Source of the DNA: Actinacidiphila yanglinensis
GTDB taxonomy: Bacteria; Actinomycetota; Actinomycetes; Streptomycetales; Streptomycetaceae
Assembly (NCBI RefSeq): GCF_900107965.1
Contig: NZ_FNVU01000023.1
Span: 1-64,000 of the forward strand
Reading direction: 5' to 3'
DNA length: 64,000 bases
The notes under the pieces were generated by a model. The model was not told the DNA's origin. It worked only from the letters and a program-made list of their open reading frames with translations, and searched no databases. Positions 25,926-35,561 of this stretch are shown here, in pieces (positions within the stretch are counted from its first letter, which is position 1; each line of letters begins with the position of its first letter). The translations under genes and the position numbers were made by a program.

Positions 25926-26649
25926 CCTTCGGCCCGGCAGAGGAGGCCGGCCGCCGCGTTCCGCCTGCATGGCCGGCGCCTGGGAGATCGAGCCTCGGGC
26001 TTCGATGATTCCGCCGCCAGCCGGCCCCAGGAACCGAGCAGCGCTCGTCGCGCCGGAGACACTGCGAGTGTCGCGTAGGGGGCAGCACCGAACACCGTGA
26101 ACCCATGGCGTCGACCTCGGCCTTCTCTTCCGACGCCATGGGCCTGGTGGCGCCGCTTGGCCAGATAGAGAAGCTCCTCAGCCTTGGCCGTCACCTCGCA
26201 GGACTCTCATGCAAGGCGCCCCGCCGCGCTCGCGCGGGTACCAGCGCGGCCGACTCCCCCGCCAGAGAGGATCAGCCTTCTGCAGGAGTCCCCCGCCACC
26301 GAGGGATCGCACACGCAGGCGCGGCCGGAGTTGCTTCTGCAAACTCCGTCGGGCGCTCCGGCCTGCGCAAGCACCTCACCTCCGCGCAGGCTCGACCACG
26401 CACTCCCTGACACATTCCGCCCCGGCCCAACCGCCCCACCACCGAGCCAGCGGGTCTTACTCATGATCATCGAGAGCGTCTCCGCGGCGGCCCGTCGCGT
26501 CCACCGCAGGATTTCAGCAAAGGGAAGAAATCAACTGATTCCTGGCGAGCAACAACAGACAGAGGGAAAATTTGACCTGTTTTAGCAGCTTTCGCTCAAC
26601 AAAGATTCATAGGATTGCGATTTTCGCAACCCATGGGTAAGGTGGAGCA
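25926..26649. other. Intergenic region between the two toxin-type loci
   Basis: No gene I can support. A 12-bp perfect inverted repeat (CCCATGGCGTCG at 26102-26113 with CGACGCCATGGG at 26131-26142) forms a hairpin with a 17-base loop. A minus-strand frame from 26194 (MTAKAEELLYLAKRRHQAHG) looks weakly protein-like but is short and unrecognised. From about 26500 the DNA becomes A+T-rich, and TTGCGA-TTT-TCGCAA (26615-26629) is a likely operator for the downstream HTH gene, with AAGGTGGAG as its ribosome site. Confidence 0.45.
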
Positions 26650-27825
26650 GTGACTGAATCGTTGATTGCACGAGTTCGCCAGGTACTCGAGGGCGTCGGC
26701 GAACCTCAGGCAGAGTTCGCCGCCCGAGTGGGCCTGACTCCCGACAAGCTGTCCAAGTCCCTGTCGGGCCGCAGGCGCTTCACGTCCCTGGAACTCGCCC
26801 TCATCGCGGAGCAGGGCCGCACCACCGTGGACTGGCTGCTGCAGGGCGTCGAGCCGCGAAGCACTACGCGTCTGGCTGCACGCACGCAGGGACCGGACGA
26901 TGCGGCAGCTGCCGCAGGGCGGCCGGTTGCGCTCGCCTACGCCGACATCGTCGACGCCCTGACTGCAGCCGGATGCGCGCTGCCCTCCCCCGTCCTGCCG
27001 GCTTCTGCGGCCGCCGACGACGGAGATCTCATCGCTCAGGCCACCGATCTCGCTCGGCAGGCCACGGCCGCCGTCGGGACCAGCCCTCAAGGTGTGTCCA
27101 CGCGCCAGCTGGGCGAGCAATGGGAGGAGATCTTCGGGCTCGTCGTGACAGCCGAGGACCTCCCGCCAGGGTTGGACGGTTTGGCGTGGGCCCCCAACGG
27201 GATGCGTCTGGTGCTGCTCGGGCGCTCCCCTATCTGGAGCCGCCAGCGCTTCACTCTCGCCCATGAGCTCGGGCACATCCTGGCAGGCGACGCGGAGGAC
27301 GACCCTGTCGCCGAGCATGTCGCGCCCAGCCTCGCTCAGAGTAGGGCCGAGATCCGGGCCAATGCCTTCGCTGCCGAAATGCTCATGCCTGCCAGTGAAC
27401 TGCGAGCGCGCGTGGCGCAGTCCGGAGCCCCAGGGCCAGATGACGTACTGCAGTTGTCGTGGGACTTCCTCGTCTCTCCCAGCGCTATGGCCACCCGCCT
27501 GAAGACTCTTCGAGTGATCAGCGAGGAGCAGCGCCGCGCATGGGCCACTGCCACGACTCAGGCGGCGGCAAGGCATGTCGGCGAGCTCGACATGCACTTC
27601 GCCTACGCTGAGCAGTCCGAGACCGGCTGGTACTCCACGCTCCTGGCCAAGCAGGCGATCACCGCGTATGTGCGGGGCGATGTGAGCATCCGTGCCGTGT
27701 CGGCTGTCACGGGCAAGGATCCCGATCAGCTACTCGATCTGTTCCAGGCCAGCGCGCCGTTGGAGGAGGCGCCGGCGTCATCTTCATCCCCTGCGAGCAC
27801 TCCAGAATTGGCCTTCACTCCGTGA
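26650..27825 (+). CDS. XRE-HTH and ImmA/IrrE-type metallopeptidase
   Basis: 391 residues from GTG 26650 behind AGGTGGAG. Residues 5-65 are an XRE DNA-binding domain (AEFAARVGLTPDKLSKSLSG). A zinc peptidase of the ImmA/IrrE family (COG2856) follows: FTLAHELGHILAGD gives HELGH at 205-209, and SRAEIRANAFAAEMLMPASE gives the downstream glutamate. The C-terminal part (ALYSTLLAKQ-like ETGWYSTLLAKQAITAY) is typical of the larger XRE-peptidase fusions, which act as cleavable or proteolytic repressors and antitoxins. The gene overlaps the PIN gene by four bases, so it probably controls that protein. The dyad just upstream suggests autoregulation. Confidence 0.85.
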   Translation: MTESLIARVRQVLEGVGEPQAEFAARVGLTPDKLSKSLSGRRRFTSLELALIAEQGRTTVDWLLQGVEPRSTTRLAARTQGPDDAAAAAGRPVALAYADIVDALTAAGCALPSPVLPASAAADDGDLIAQATDLARQATAAVGTSPQGVSTRQLGEQWEEIFGLVVTAEDLPPGLDGLAWAPNGMRLVLLGRSPIWSRQRFTLAHELGHILAGDAEDDPVAEHVAPSLAQSRAEIRANAFAAEMLMPASELRARVAQSGAPGPDDVLQLSWDFLVSPSAMATRLKTLRVISEEQRRAWATATTQAAARHVGELDMHFAYAEQSETGWYSTLLAKQAITAYVRGDVSIRAVSAVTGKDPDQLLDLFQASAPLEEAPASSSSPASTPELAFTP

Positions 27826-28361
27826 GTTCGTGGTGCTTTCCCGACAACACCGTCTTATGCAATTTTGCCTCTGTGAACCGGCTGGACCTCTTGGAGGCGA
27901 TCCTCGACGGCCGCGGGCGCTGGGCTGAGGCGGTGGCGCACGAGGCGCGGGCCTCGGCTGCCGTGGCGCTGCCCGGTCTGGCGTCGGTCTTCGAGAAGGG
28001 GTGGCTTGGGGAGCCCCTGGAGATCGGCCAGGAGGAGGCGGCCGCAGTGGAGCGCGTGCGTCGCTCGGGCTTCTTCGGGCAGGCTCAGCGCCCCACGCAG
28101 CACCTGGGCGAGGCGCAGACTCTGCACATCGTCCGTACCTGGCTTGGTTACGGAGACTCGGTGTGGATCAGCGACGACCGGGCGGCATGCGATTTCGCCC
28201 GTCACCACGGCATCACGACCTGGCGCACGATGGATGTCATGGCGCAGGGCTGTGCGCGCGGGGACGTTGTTCACGTCGAGGCCTTCGCTCTGCTGCAGGC
28301 CATGCAGTCCTGTGGAAGAAGTCTGGAGATGCCGTCGAGTGCGCAGGCGCTGCTCTCCTGA
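27822..28361 (+). CDS. PIN-domain protein, probable toxin
   Basis: 179 residues. The PIN acidic set is in place and in order: D8 in CFPDNTVLCNF, E41 in AVAHEARA, E97 in HLGEAQTL, then D118/D119 in VWISDDRAACDFA with the GITTWRTMDVM strand that closes the fold. PIN domains are Mg-dependent ribonucleases and are common toxins. GTG 27822 overlaps the peptidase stop (GTGA), so the two are made together. The partner is an XRE-ImmA peptidase rather than a classical small antitoxin, which is the notable part. An antiphage or addiction function is inference. Confidence 0.8.
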   Translation: MSSWCFPDNTVLCNFASVNRLDLLEAILDGRGRWAEAVAHEARASAAVALPGLASVFEKGWLGEPLEIGQEEAAAVERVRRSGFFGQAQRPTQHLGEAQTLHIVRTWLGYGDSVWISDDRAACDFARHHGITTWRTMDVMAQGCARGDVVHVEAFALLQAMQSCGRSLEMPSSAQALLS

Positions 28362-28501
28362 CACCGCGTGCGGCCGCCCGTGATCGGCGCCTGAACCGGT
28401 CGGATCCGAATACTTTCGGACGTAAACGATCCAACGGCCCGCGCAGCCCCCACACTTGCATAAAGTGCCTCCCAGCTGCTGTGAAGCAGCCGGGGGTGAG
28501 G

Positions 28502-30082
28502 ATGCGGATCGACAGCTCAAGTGCGGGGGGCGACGGCTCCGCGGCCCGACGCGACCTCTACCGCTATGCGACGGCCGAGCATGCGCTGGAGTACCTGCTG
28601 GTCATGGACCTGTTCACGCAGTCGCTGTTGACCGACCTGTCGGCTGCCGAGGTTTCGGAGAGGGCCACGGACGCCGGCCGTGCCCTGTCGGTGGAGACCG
28701 CCGAGGAGCGGTGCCTGAAGCTGGTCAGGTGGGGCAATCTGGTGTCGACCACACGCGACCCCCGGGTTCCGACGGTGGCCGCACTGCAGCGCGCCCGCAA
28801 CCGTTTCCAGGCGTCCCGGCTCGGCGTGAAGGTCCATCACCAGGTGCAGGATCTGCTGACTGCTGCCGACGGCGCCAGGGAAGTGGCCCGTGAACTGCTG
28901 GGAAGCATGGTCCAGTTGCTGGACCGCATCATCGGCCACGCATCCGGGAGCGGCGAGACCGAACCCGATGCGCTGGCCGCCGATGTCACGACGGTCTTCT
29001 CCCACCACCAGATTTTCACCGAGAGCGTCCGCGACTTCTACGCCTACCTCTCCTCGGTGCTCAGCCGCTACGACCTGGCCGGTGAGGAGTACTCGACCTT
29101 CAAGACGCTGCTGCTGGAATACGTCGATCTGATCAGCAGCGACGTGTCACGGCACGCCCCGGCAGTGGCCGATCGTCTGGTGCGTCTGAGGCCGCTGCTG
29201 CCTGCCGTCCTGAAGGTACTGGCCGCGTTGCCCGGTCTGGTCTCCGCCGACGGCAGTCCGGTGCAGCAGTCCCCGGGCCGGCAATTGCGGGACTGGCAGG
29301 AGCTGACCGACTGGTACAGCGGGCAGGACGGGGCTTCCGGTCCCGCGCACCTGCGTGCGGCCGCTGAGCAGGCGCTGAGCCAGCTGATCAGCAATGCCAA
29401 GCGCATGCTGGCGACCGAAGGCACGGGCGTGCCGCGGCGGGACGACTTGCTGCACCTGGCCGCGCTGTTTCAGGCCGCCCAGGCAGAGGAGGCGGATCGC
29501 GCGTTCTGCGCCGCTTTCGGCGCCTACCCGGCCCGCCATCTGTCCGGCGGTCCGGAAGAGCCCGATCCGCGAGTTGCCACATCGGCGTCGTGGTGGGAGA
29601 CGGATCCGGTGGACGTTCCGGTCTCGTTGCGGGAACGCGGAGACCGGGCTGCCCGCGGACGTACGTCCCGTGTGCCGGCCGCGGGCATGGCCGAGGCCCA
29701 GCTGCGTGCACAGGCAGCCGCCGAGCTGGCAGCACGCCAGGCATGTGCTGCTGAACTGGCCGCCGTCGGCGAAGTGAACGGGTCCCGGCTGTCTCCAGGG
29801 GCCCGGGAGATGCTGCTCGACCTGATCAGTCAGGCCCACTCACAACATCCCACCGCGCAAGGTCCTCTGGAGGCCGTGGATGCCCACCTGGGCGTTGCCG
29901 TTCATATCGAGCACACGCCGAGCCGCCTCACCCTTGTCCTGTCCGATGACGGCCGCACCCTGATCCATGACCTGACGCTGCGCACACGCGCCATCGGCGG
30001 CGGATTGGCGTCGAGCGATCCCGCCGCCGACGGAACCGGCAGCAGCCGCTCCTCAGCTCCACCGCCCGGAGGTGACCGGTGA
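28502..30082 (+). CDS. jetA: Wadjet type III JetA (TIGR02677/DUF2397)
   Basis: 526 residues from ATG 28502 (GGGTGAGG abuts it; in-frame GTG 28496 is also possible). The start DLYRYATAEHALEYLLVMDL and later QHPTAQGPLEAVDAHLGVAV with LTLVLSDDGRTLIHDLTLRT fit the TIGR02677/DUF2397 family, the kleisin-like subunit of type III Wadjet. In Wadjet it links the SMC-type ATPase dimer and carries the KITE-like partner. The length is normal for the family. It is first in jetABCD, with jetB overlapping by four bases; the PIN gene ends 140 bases upstream, so read-through from there is possible. Confidence 0.85.
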   Translation: MRIDSSSAGGDGSAARRDLYRYATAEHALEYLLVMDLFTQSLLTDLSAAEVSERATDAGRALSVETAEERCLKLVRWGNLVSTTRDPRVPTVAALQRARNRFQASRLGVKVHHQVQDLLTAADGAREVARELLGSMVQLLDRIIGHASGSGETEPDALAADVTTVFSHHQIFTESVRDFYAYLSSVLSRYDLAGEEYSTFKTLLLEYVDLISSDVSRHAPAVADRLVRLRPLLPAVLKVLAALPGLVSADGSPVQQSPGRQLRDWQELTDWYSGQDGASGPAHLRAAAEQALSQLISNAKRMLATEGTGVPRRDDLLHLAALFQAAQAEEADRAFCAAFGAYPARHLSGGPEEPDPRVATSASWWETDPVDVPVSLRERGDRAARGRTSRVPAAGMAEAQLRAQAAAELAARQACAAELAAVGEVNGSRLSPGAREMLLDLISQAHSQHPTAQGPLEAVDAHLGVAVHIEHTPSRLTLVLSDDGRTLIHDLTLRTRAIGGGLASSDPAADGTGSSRSSAPPPGGDR

Positions 30083-31356
30083 ACGCTGCAAGACTGGCTG
30101 CTGCATCCGCTGCCACCGCCGAGCAGGAAGCCAGTGAGCGCAGAACCGCCGCTCGCACACTGCTGGGCCACCCGCTGCTGACCTCCCGCCGGCATCCGGA
30201 GGAACTGGCCCTGGTACGGCGGCACGCGATGGCACTCAAGACCACCTTCAGTCGCGTCCTGGGCTACCACCTGATCGTGGAGAGCTCGTTCGCGCGATTG
30301 GTGAAAGCCCCCCTCAGCCCGGACGGCCCGCAGCGTGTGGCCCGCCGGGGTGACGGGCCCGCATTCACTCCGCAGACCTATGCGCTGTTCGCCCTGGCCT
30401 GCGCAGCGCTCCTGGCCCCTGGTATCGGCGAATTCGTTCTGATCTCGTCGCTGGTGGACCAGCTCCGCGCCGACGCTGCAGCTGCCGAGGTCACCTTGCA
30501 GGACTCGCCTGCTGAGAACCGGCGCTTGGCCCATGCGCTCGGGCTGCTGATCGAGTGGGGTGTGCTCAGTGAGACCGACGGCTCGGTACAGGCCTGGGCT
30601 GAACGCAAGGAGGAAGGGGTGCTCGCTGTGCACCGGTCCCTGCTGCCTCATCTGTTGGCCCGCCCGCTGAGGGACGCAGCGTCCCTTCAGGCTCTGTGGG
30701 CAGTACCCGAGGAACCTGCGGAGCCACGGCGCAGCCTGCGCCGCAGGCTCGTGGAAAACCCCCTGGTCAGACGAGAGGATCTCAGCGACGGCGAACGGGA
30801 CGTGCTGTCGCGGGAGCGTTCGGAGCTCACCCGCCTGCTCGACGAGCACTTCGGTCTGACACTGGAGGTGCGGGCCGAAGGTGTCCTGGCCTACGACACC
30901 GACGGCGCTTTGAGCGATGTGGAATTCCCCGGGCCGGGAACCGTTCGGCAGGCTGCCCTGCTGCTGTGCGACGCTCTGATCGACCTCGGCCGGCCCGCTG
31001 CCGGTGTCTCGGCACAACTCGCGGACGGGGACACATCGGGGATGCTGGTCGCATGGTCGACCGTTGCCGACGAGGTCACGCATCTGACCGAGCGCCACCA
31101 CCGCGCCTGGTCCGGTGCGCTGGTCGCCGACCCCGGACAGTTGCAGGCCGAGGTGATTGCTCTGCTGGAATCCCTCTCGCTTGCTCGCGGCACGCCCGAA
31201 GGCCTGCTGGTGCATGCCGCGGTCGCCCGCTACCGGCCCGCCCCCCATACCGCGGAGCCCAGCCGCGCCACACGCCGCCTGCACGACCTGTCCGCTCCGG
31301 CAGCCGACGCGCAGACCGGCCTGTTCGACGCCGGCCCTGCCCGGGAGGTCAGGTGA
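30079..31356 (+). CDS. jetB: Wadjet type III JetB (TIGR02678/DUF2398)
   Basis: 425 residues. It starts with GTG 30079, overlapping jetA by four bases. AARTLLGHPLLTSRRHPEEL, LGYHLIVESSFARLVKAPLS, FTPQTYALFALACAALLAPG and RRLAHALGLLIEWGVLSETD match the TIGR02678/DUF2398 family, a winged-helix protein corresponding to the KITE subunit of Wadjet condensin complexes. LVENPLVRREDLSDGERDVL follows as a second conserved block. It should bind the JetA kleisin and regulate the JetC ATPase. Length is typical, and no truncation is visible. Confidence 0.85.
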   Translation: MNAARLAAASAATAEQEASERRTAARTLLGHPLLTSRRHPEELALVRRHAMALKTTFSRVLGYHLIVESSFARLVKAPLSPDGPQRVARRGDGPAFTPQTYALFALACAALLAPGIGEFVLISSLVDQLRADAAAAEVTLQDSPAENRRLAHALGLLIEWGVLSETDGSVQAWAERKEEGVLAVHRSLLPHLLARPLRDAASLQALWAVPEEPAEPRRSLRRRLVENPLVRREDLSDGERDVLSRERSELTRLLDEHFGLTLEVRAEGVLAYDTDGALSDVEFPGPGTVRQAALLLCDALIDLGRPAAGVSAQLADGDTSGMLVAWSTVADEVTHLTERHHRAWSGALVADPGQLQAEVIALLESLSLARGTPEGLLVHAAVARYRPAPHTAEPSRATRRLHDLSAPAADAQTGLFDAGPAREVR

Positions 31357-34300
31357 CCTTCGCCCTTCCCGGCCCGCGAAGCGGCAGCCCGGCGACCGTG
31401 CCGACACCGCGGGCGCACCCGCAGCGGTGGCGGATGCATCGTGCAGGGATCGTCAACGTGTGGTTCTACCTCGACCAGCGCTTCGACCTGTCCGGCGGGC
31501 GGCTGATCCTGCGCGGCACCAACGGGTCGGGCAAGTCACGGGCGCTGGAGATGATGCTCCCCTTCGTCCTGGACGCTGACCGGCGCCGGATGGACGCCAC
31601 CGGCTCCGGGAAGGTCCGGTTGGAAGATCTGATGCGTGCCGGCGGAGAAGAACAGCCCAACCGCCTGGGCTACGTGTGGCTGGAGCTGATCCGCCCGGGC
31701 GAGGGCCACACTCCGGCGGCAGCCCCGCAGTACCTGACGGTCGGCGCGCTGATCAGGTTCTCCCGCAGTACCTCGGAAGCCAAGGCGTGGTACTTCGCCA
31801 CACCGTTGAGAGTCGATCACGAACTGGTGCTGGTCGACTCAGCCCGCACCCCGCTCTCACGCGAGGGGCTCGTCGAAGCAGTCGGAGCCGACCGAGTGAC
31901 GGACAAGCCCGAGACGCATAGAGAGCGGATTCGCTCCGAGGTCTTCGGGCTGCAGGGCCGGCAGGGCCGGGAACGCTACATCGGGCTTCTGCAGCTGCTG
32001 CACACCCTGCGAGCGCCCGACGTCGGCAACCGGATCGACGAAGGCCGCCTTCCTCAGATCCTCTCCGACGCGCTTCCCCCGCTGCCGGAAGCTTCGCTGG
32101 CCACCGCTGGCGAGGAGCTCGACGGGCTGGAGGAGACCCGTCAGGCGCTGGAGCGTCTGGAGTCGGCCTACGGGCACATCGCAGACTTCCTGCGGGTCTA
32201 CACCCGCTACGCCACCGGAGTGCTGGCCTCCCGGGCCAAGCAGACCCTGCGCGCAGCCGAGAACGCCCGCACGTTGGAAGGCGCGGCCACCCGGGAGAGG
32301 GACGCCCACGAGCACCTCGCCCAGGAGCGCGCCGAGACTGCGGCGCGGGTGGAGGAACTGGACGACCTCAAAAGGGAGTTGGAGGCGACCGCAACCGGCA
32401 TCCGTCAGTCGCGCGAGTACCGGGCAGTGCGCGAACTGTCCGAACGCACCACCACGGTGCAGGCTCTGGCATCCGCAGCCGACAACGCCCTGGACGCCGC
32501 GTACTCCGCACGCCGCCAAGAGCAGGCGACGGTCGACTCCTGCGACCAGGCGACCGAAGACGTCCAGGAACAGGGCAACGCCATCACCACCCTTCTCACC
32601 CGGGTCAGCGCACATCTGAACCGGGCCGCCCTAAGTGCAGCGCTACCCACGCACCTGACGATCACCACGCATCGTCCCGCTGCTCTGGCCGAACCGGTCC
32701 GCACCATCAGGACGAGTGACCCCGAGCCCGTGCAGCGCCCCGTTCCGCTGGTGCTTTCCCCCGCAGCCGAGGAGGCAGCCGCAGCTGCGCAGCAGCTGTC
32801 CTCCACCGCCGACACTGTGCGGGCTGCGGCCGCAGCCCGCCAGCAGCAGGCCGATGCCCGCCACACCGATGCCCGGCGGCTGGCGGCCGCCCTGCAGAAC
32901 GTGCAGCGAGCCGAAGACCGGGCCGAGGAAGCAGCCGCCACCGCCAGATCCACCGAGGAGCGCGCCCAGGACAAAGCCGGCGAGCGAGACGAAGCTGCCG
33001 AGGATCTGGCCCTGCAGTGGCGGTCCTGGACGACGTCGGCGGTCACCATCAGTCTTCTGGGCACCGTGGACTGGTCCGCCACGGCCGCAGCTCCGGCCTT
33101 TCACGGCGGCGAGAGGCTGTCCGAGGCCAGCAGTGAGGACCTGGCAGCGATGGATGCCGCCGCAAGTGCCGCTGCCACCCCTCCCCGCCAGGAACATGCC
33201 CGCGCCATGGCCGAACTCGACGCCCGGCAACGGCAGGCCGCCGAGACGGCCGACGCTCTGACCGAGGAAGCCCGAGCCCTGCACAACGCCGAGGATGTCC
33301 CGCCGCCGGCGCCGCACTGGGTGAGCTCACCGCCTCCGGGTTCAGTGGAGTTGTGGCGCGTGCTGGAGTTCCGCCCTGGCCTCAGCGGCGCCGACCGGGC
33401 CGGTCTGGAAGCAGCACTGCTGGCGGCCGGGATCCTGACGGCCCGCATCACCCCTGAGGGTGACCTCGAGGCCGCCGACGGCAATTTGCTGCTCCGCCCG
33501 TCAGGGCCAGCGGTGTTGCACTCGGTACGGGCGGTGCTGCACCCCAGTCAGCCGTGCCCGGTGCCCGCAGCTCGGGTCGAAGCTGTTCTGGAGCGTATCG
33601 CCCTGGACTCCTCGGCACACGCGACCTGGATCAGCCGGGACGGCTCTTGGGGCAACGGACCACTGCACGGCCGCCACCGCCTGTCCACAGCCCGCTACAT
33701 CGGCGCAGTTGCACGGGCGGCAGCACGCGCGGCACGGCTGGAGCAGATCCAGGCTCAACTGCAGGAGCTGGCTCAGGCAGCTGAAGAACGGGCGCAGGCC
33801 CGCGATCGGCTGGCTACCGTCCTCACGGACCTGGAGGCGCATGTCCTGACCGCGCCGCGCTCTACGGCCCTGGCCAGCCTGCGTCACCAGGCGGCCCAGG
33901 CCGCCGTGGACGCCGCAGATGCCCGCCGCCAGGCACGCGAACTGCACGAGCAGGCGGCGACGCTGCGCCGGGAGTGGGCAGTCGACGACCGCCAGCACAG
34001 CCAGACCTGTGCGGCCTTGGGCCTGCCCGCTGACTCCGCGGCCCTGGCGACAGTCAGCGAAGCCGCCGCGACTGCCGAGTCAGGCTGCCGCGAACTGCAA
34101 CAGGCAGCCGCGACCGTCACCGGCCGGATCCAGCGCTACCAAGCGCGGCTGGACCAGGCCGTGCAGGAGACTGCCCGCCGCCACGCCGCGGAGGACAAGG
34201 CTGCAGTGGCCTGTGCCACCTGGTCCGCACAAGCAGCAGAATTGGCAGCGCTGCGCGAGACGCTGGGCTCCACGCCGCAGCAGATCACCGATGCCCTGGA

Positions 34301-35561
34301 GCAGGCCGACCGCGCGCTGAGCCATGCCACCTCCGACCACAAGACAGCCAGCCGTGTTCTCACCGACCTGACCGCGAAGGAAGCAGCGGCAGGCATCACC
34401 TCCCGACACGCTGCCGAGCAGGCCGCGCAAGCCCGCCAGGACCTCGCCTCCAGCGCCGCACAACTGCGCCACCGCACCACCCACCCAGCCTTGGCCCACG
34501 CATTCAGCAGCCCCGCTCCCGCCCTGACCGACCTTCCCGCTGATCCCTCCCCCGAACAAGCGGTGGTCCTGGCCCGCACCGTGACCGCGGCCCTTAACGA
34601 CTCCGCTCACACCGCGGATGTCACCGCGCTGCTACGGGCCCAGTCGCTGCTGGAACGCCATACGTCCGGCAGCTACGACGTGCAGGACACCGTCGAGGAC
34701 GACCTGCACATCGTGGAACTCATCGACGCCACCGGCAGGCGGCACATCGCCCAAGCGGCCGCCGAGCTGAAAGACCGCAGAGACCGAGGCCGCCTGGCTC
34801 TGACTCAGCGCGAACGCGACGCCTTCCATCGCTTCGTTCTCGGCGGCATGGCCGGTGAACTGCGCGACCGCATCCACGAAGCAGACCGACTGATCAAAGC
34901 GATGAATCAGTCCCTGGAGACAATCTCCACCAGCCATGGCATCGGTGTCCGGGTGCGCTGGGTGCTGGCGGAGTCCGCGCAGAGCGCCACCGCTCGCCTC
35001 AAGGAACTCCTGGCACGCGACCCTCGGGTCCTGCGCGAGGAGGAGACCGACGAACTGATTGTGCTGCTGCGATCCCGCGTCGACCAGGCACACGCCAATG
35101 AGCCGGACGCCGGCTACGCCACTCACCTGCGCACAGCGCTGGACTACCGGACCTGGCACACCGTGAAGGTCATCATCATCGGCCCCGCGCCAGGGCAGGA
35201 ACGCAGCATCAGCCGCCGAGCCAAACTGTCCCAGGGCGAGACCCGTTTCGTGTCCTATGTGACCCTGTTCGCCGCCGCCGACGCCTATCTCAGCGGCCTG
35301 CCCGACACCGACCGGGCTCTGCGCCTCATCCTGCTCGACGATGCCTTCGCCAAGGTCGACCAGCCCACCATCGGCGAGTTCATGAACCTGCTGGTCCGCC
35401 TGGACCTGGACTTCGTGATGACCGGCCACGCCCTGTGGGGCTTCTTCCCCGGCGTGCCGGCCCTGGACACCTACGAAGTCCGACGCGCAGAAGGAACTCC
35501 TGCGATCACCACGCACGTGCACTGGGACGGCCACACCCGCCACCTGCGGACCGCCTCATGA
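31353..35561 (+). CDS. jetC: Wadjet type III JetC SMC/MukB-like ATPase (TIGR02680)
   Basis: 1,402 residues from GTG 31353, which overlaps jetB (GTGA); the frame is open for 650 bases before that, but that is antisense-like jetB shadow. Residues 30-62 hold the N-terminal ATPase half: MHRAGIVNVWFYLDQRF, then Walker A LRGTNGSGKS (54-62). Two long Ala/Glu/Arg-rich coiled coils (about 220-420 and 780-1080) flank a globular hinge-like segment. The C-terminal half has the ABC signature KLSQGETRF and Walker B LRLILLDDAFAKVD with FVMTGHALWG after it. This is the loop-extruding motor of the complex that detects small circular DNA. The arrangement is complete and intact. Confidence 0.9.
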   Translation: MTFALPGPRSGSPATVPTPRAHPQRWRMHRAGIVNVWFYLDQRFDLSGGRLILRGTNGSGKSRALEMMLPFVLDADRRRMDATGSGKVRLEDLMRAGGEEQPNRLGYVWLELIRPGEGHTPAAAPQYLTVGALIRFSRSTSEAKAWYFATPLRVDHELVLVDSARTPLSREGLVEAVGADRVTDKPETHRERIRSEVFGLQGRQGRERYIGLLQLLHTLRAPDVGNRIDEGRLPQILSDALPPLPEASLATAGEELDGLEETRQALERLESAYGHIADFLRVYTRYATGVLASRAKQTLRAAENARTLEGAATRERDAHEHLAQERAETAARVEELDDLKRELEATATGIRQSREYRAVRELSERTTTVQALASAADNALDAAYSARRQEQATVDSCDQATEDVQEQGNAITTLLTRVSAHLNRAALSAALPTHLTITTHRPAALAEPVRTIRTSDPEPVQRPVPLVLSPAAEEAAAAAQQLSSTADTVRAAAAARQQQADARHTDARRLAAALQNVQRAEDRAEEAAATARSTEERAQDKAGERDEAAEDLALQWRSWTTSAVTISLLGTVDWSATAAAPAFHGGERLSEASSEDLAAMDAAASAAATPPRQEHARAMAELDARQRQAAETADALTEEARALHNAEDVPPPAPHWVSSPPPGSVELWRVLEFRPGLSGADRAGLEAALLAAGILTARITPEGDLEAADGNLLLRPSGPAVLHSVRAVLHPSQPCPVPAARVEAVLERIALDSSAHATWISRDGSWGNGPLHGRHRLSTARYIGAVARAAARAARLEQIQAQLQELAQAAEERAQARDRLATVLTDLEAHVLTAPRSTALASLRHQAAQAAVDAADARRQARELHEQAATLRREWAVDDRQHSQTCAALGLPADSAALATVSEAAATAESGCRELQQAAATVTGRIQRYQARLDQAVQETARRHAAEDKAAVACATWSAQAAELAALRETLGSTPQQITDALEQADRALSHATSDHKTASRVLTDLTAKEAAAGITSRHAAEQAAQARQDLASSAAQLRHRTTHPALAHAFSSPAPALTDLPADPSPEQAVVLARTVTAALNDSAHTADVTALLRAQSLLERHTSGSYDVQDTVEDDLHIVELIDATGRRHIAQAAAELKDRRDRGRLALTQRERDAFHRFVLGGMAGELRDRIHEADRLIKAMNQSLETISTSHGIGVRVRWVLAESAQSATARLKELLARDPRVLREEETDELIVLLRSRVDQAHANEPDAGYATHLRTALDYRTWHTVKVIIIGPAPGQERSISRRAKLSQGETRFVSYVTLFAAADAYLSGLPDTDRALRLILLDDAFAKVDQPTIGEFMNLLVRLDLDFVMTGHALWGFFPGVPALDTYEVRRAEGTPAITTHVHWDGHTRHLRTAS

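Noticed and set aside
30696-31352. In-frame upstream extension of jetC
   Set aside because: This part overlaps jetB completely and is Arg/Pro-rich; GTG 31353 with the 4-nt overlap is the natural start.
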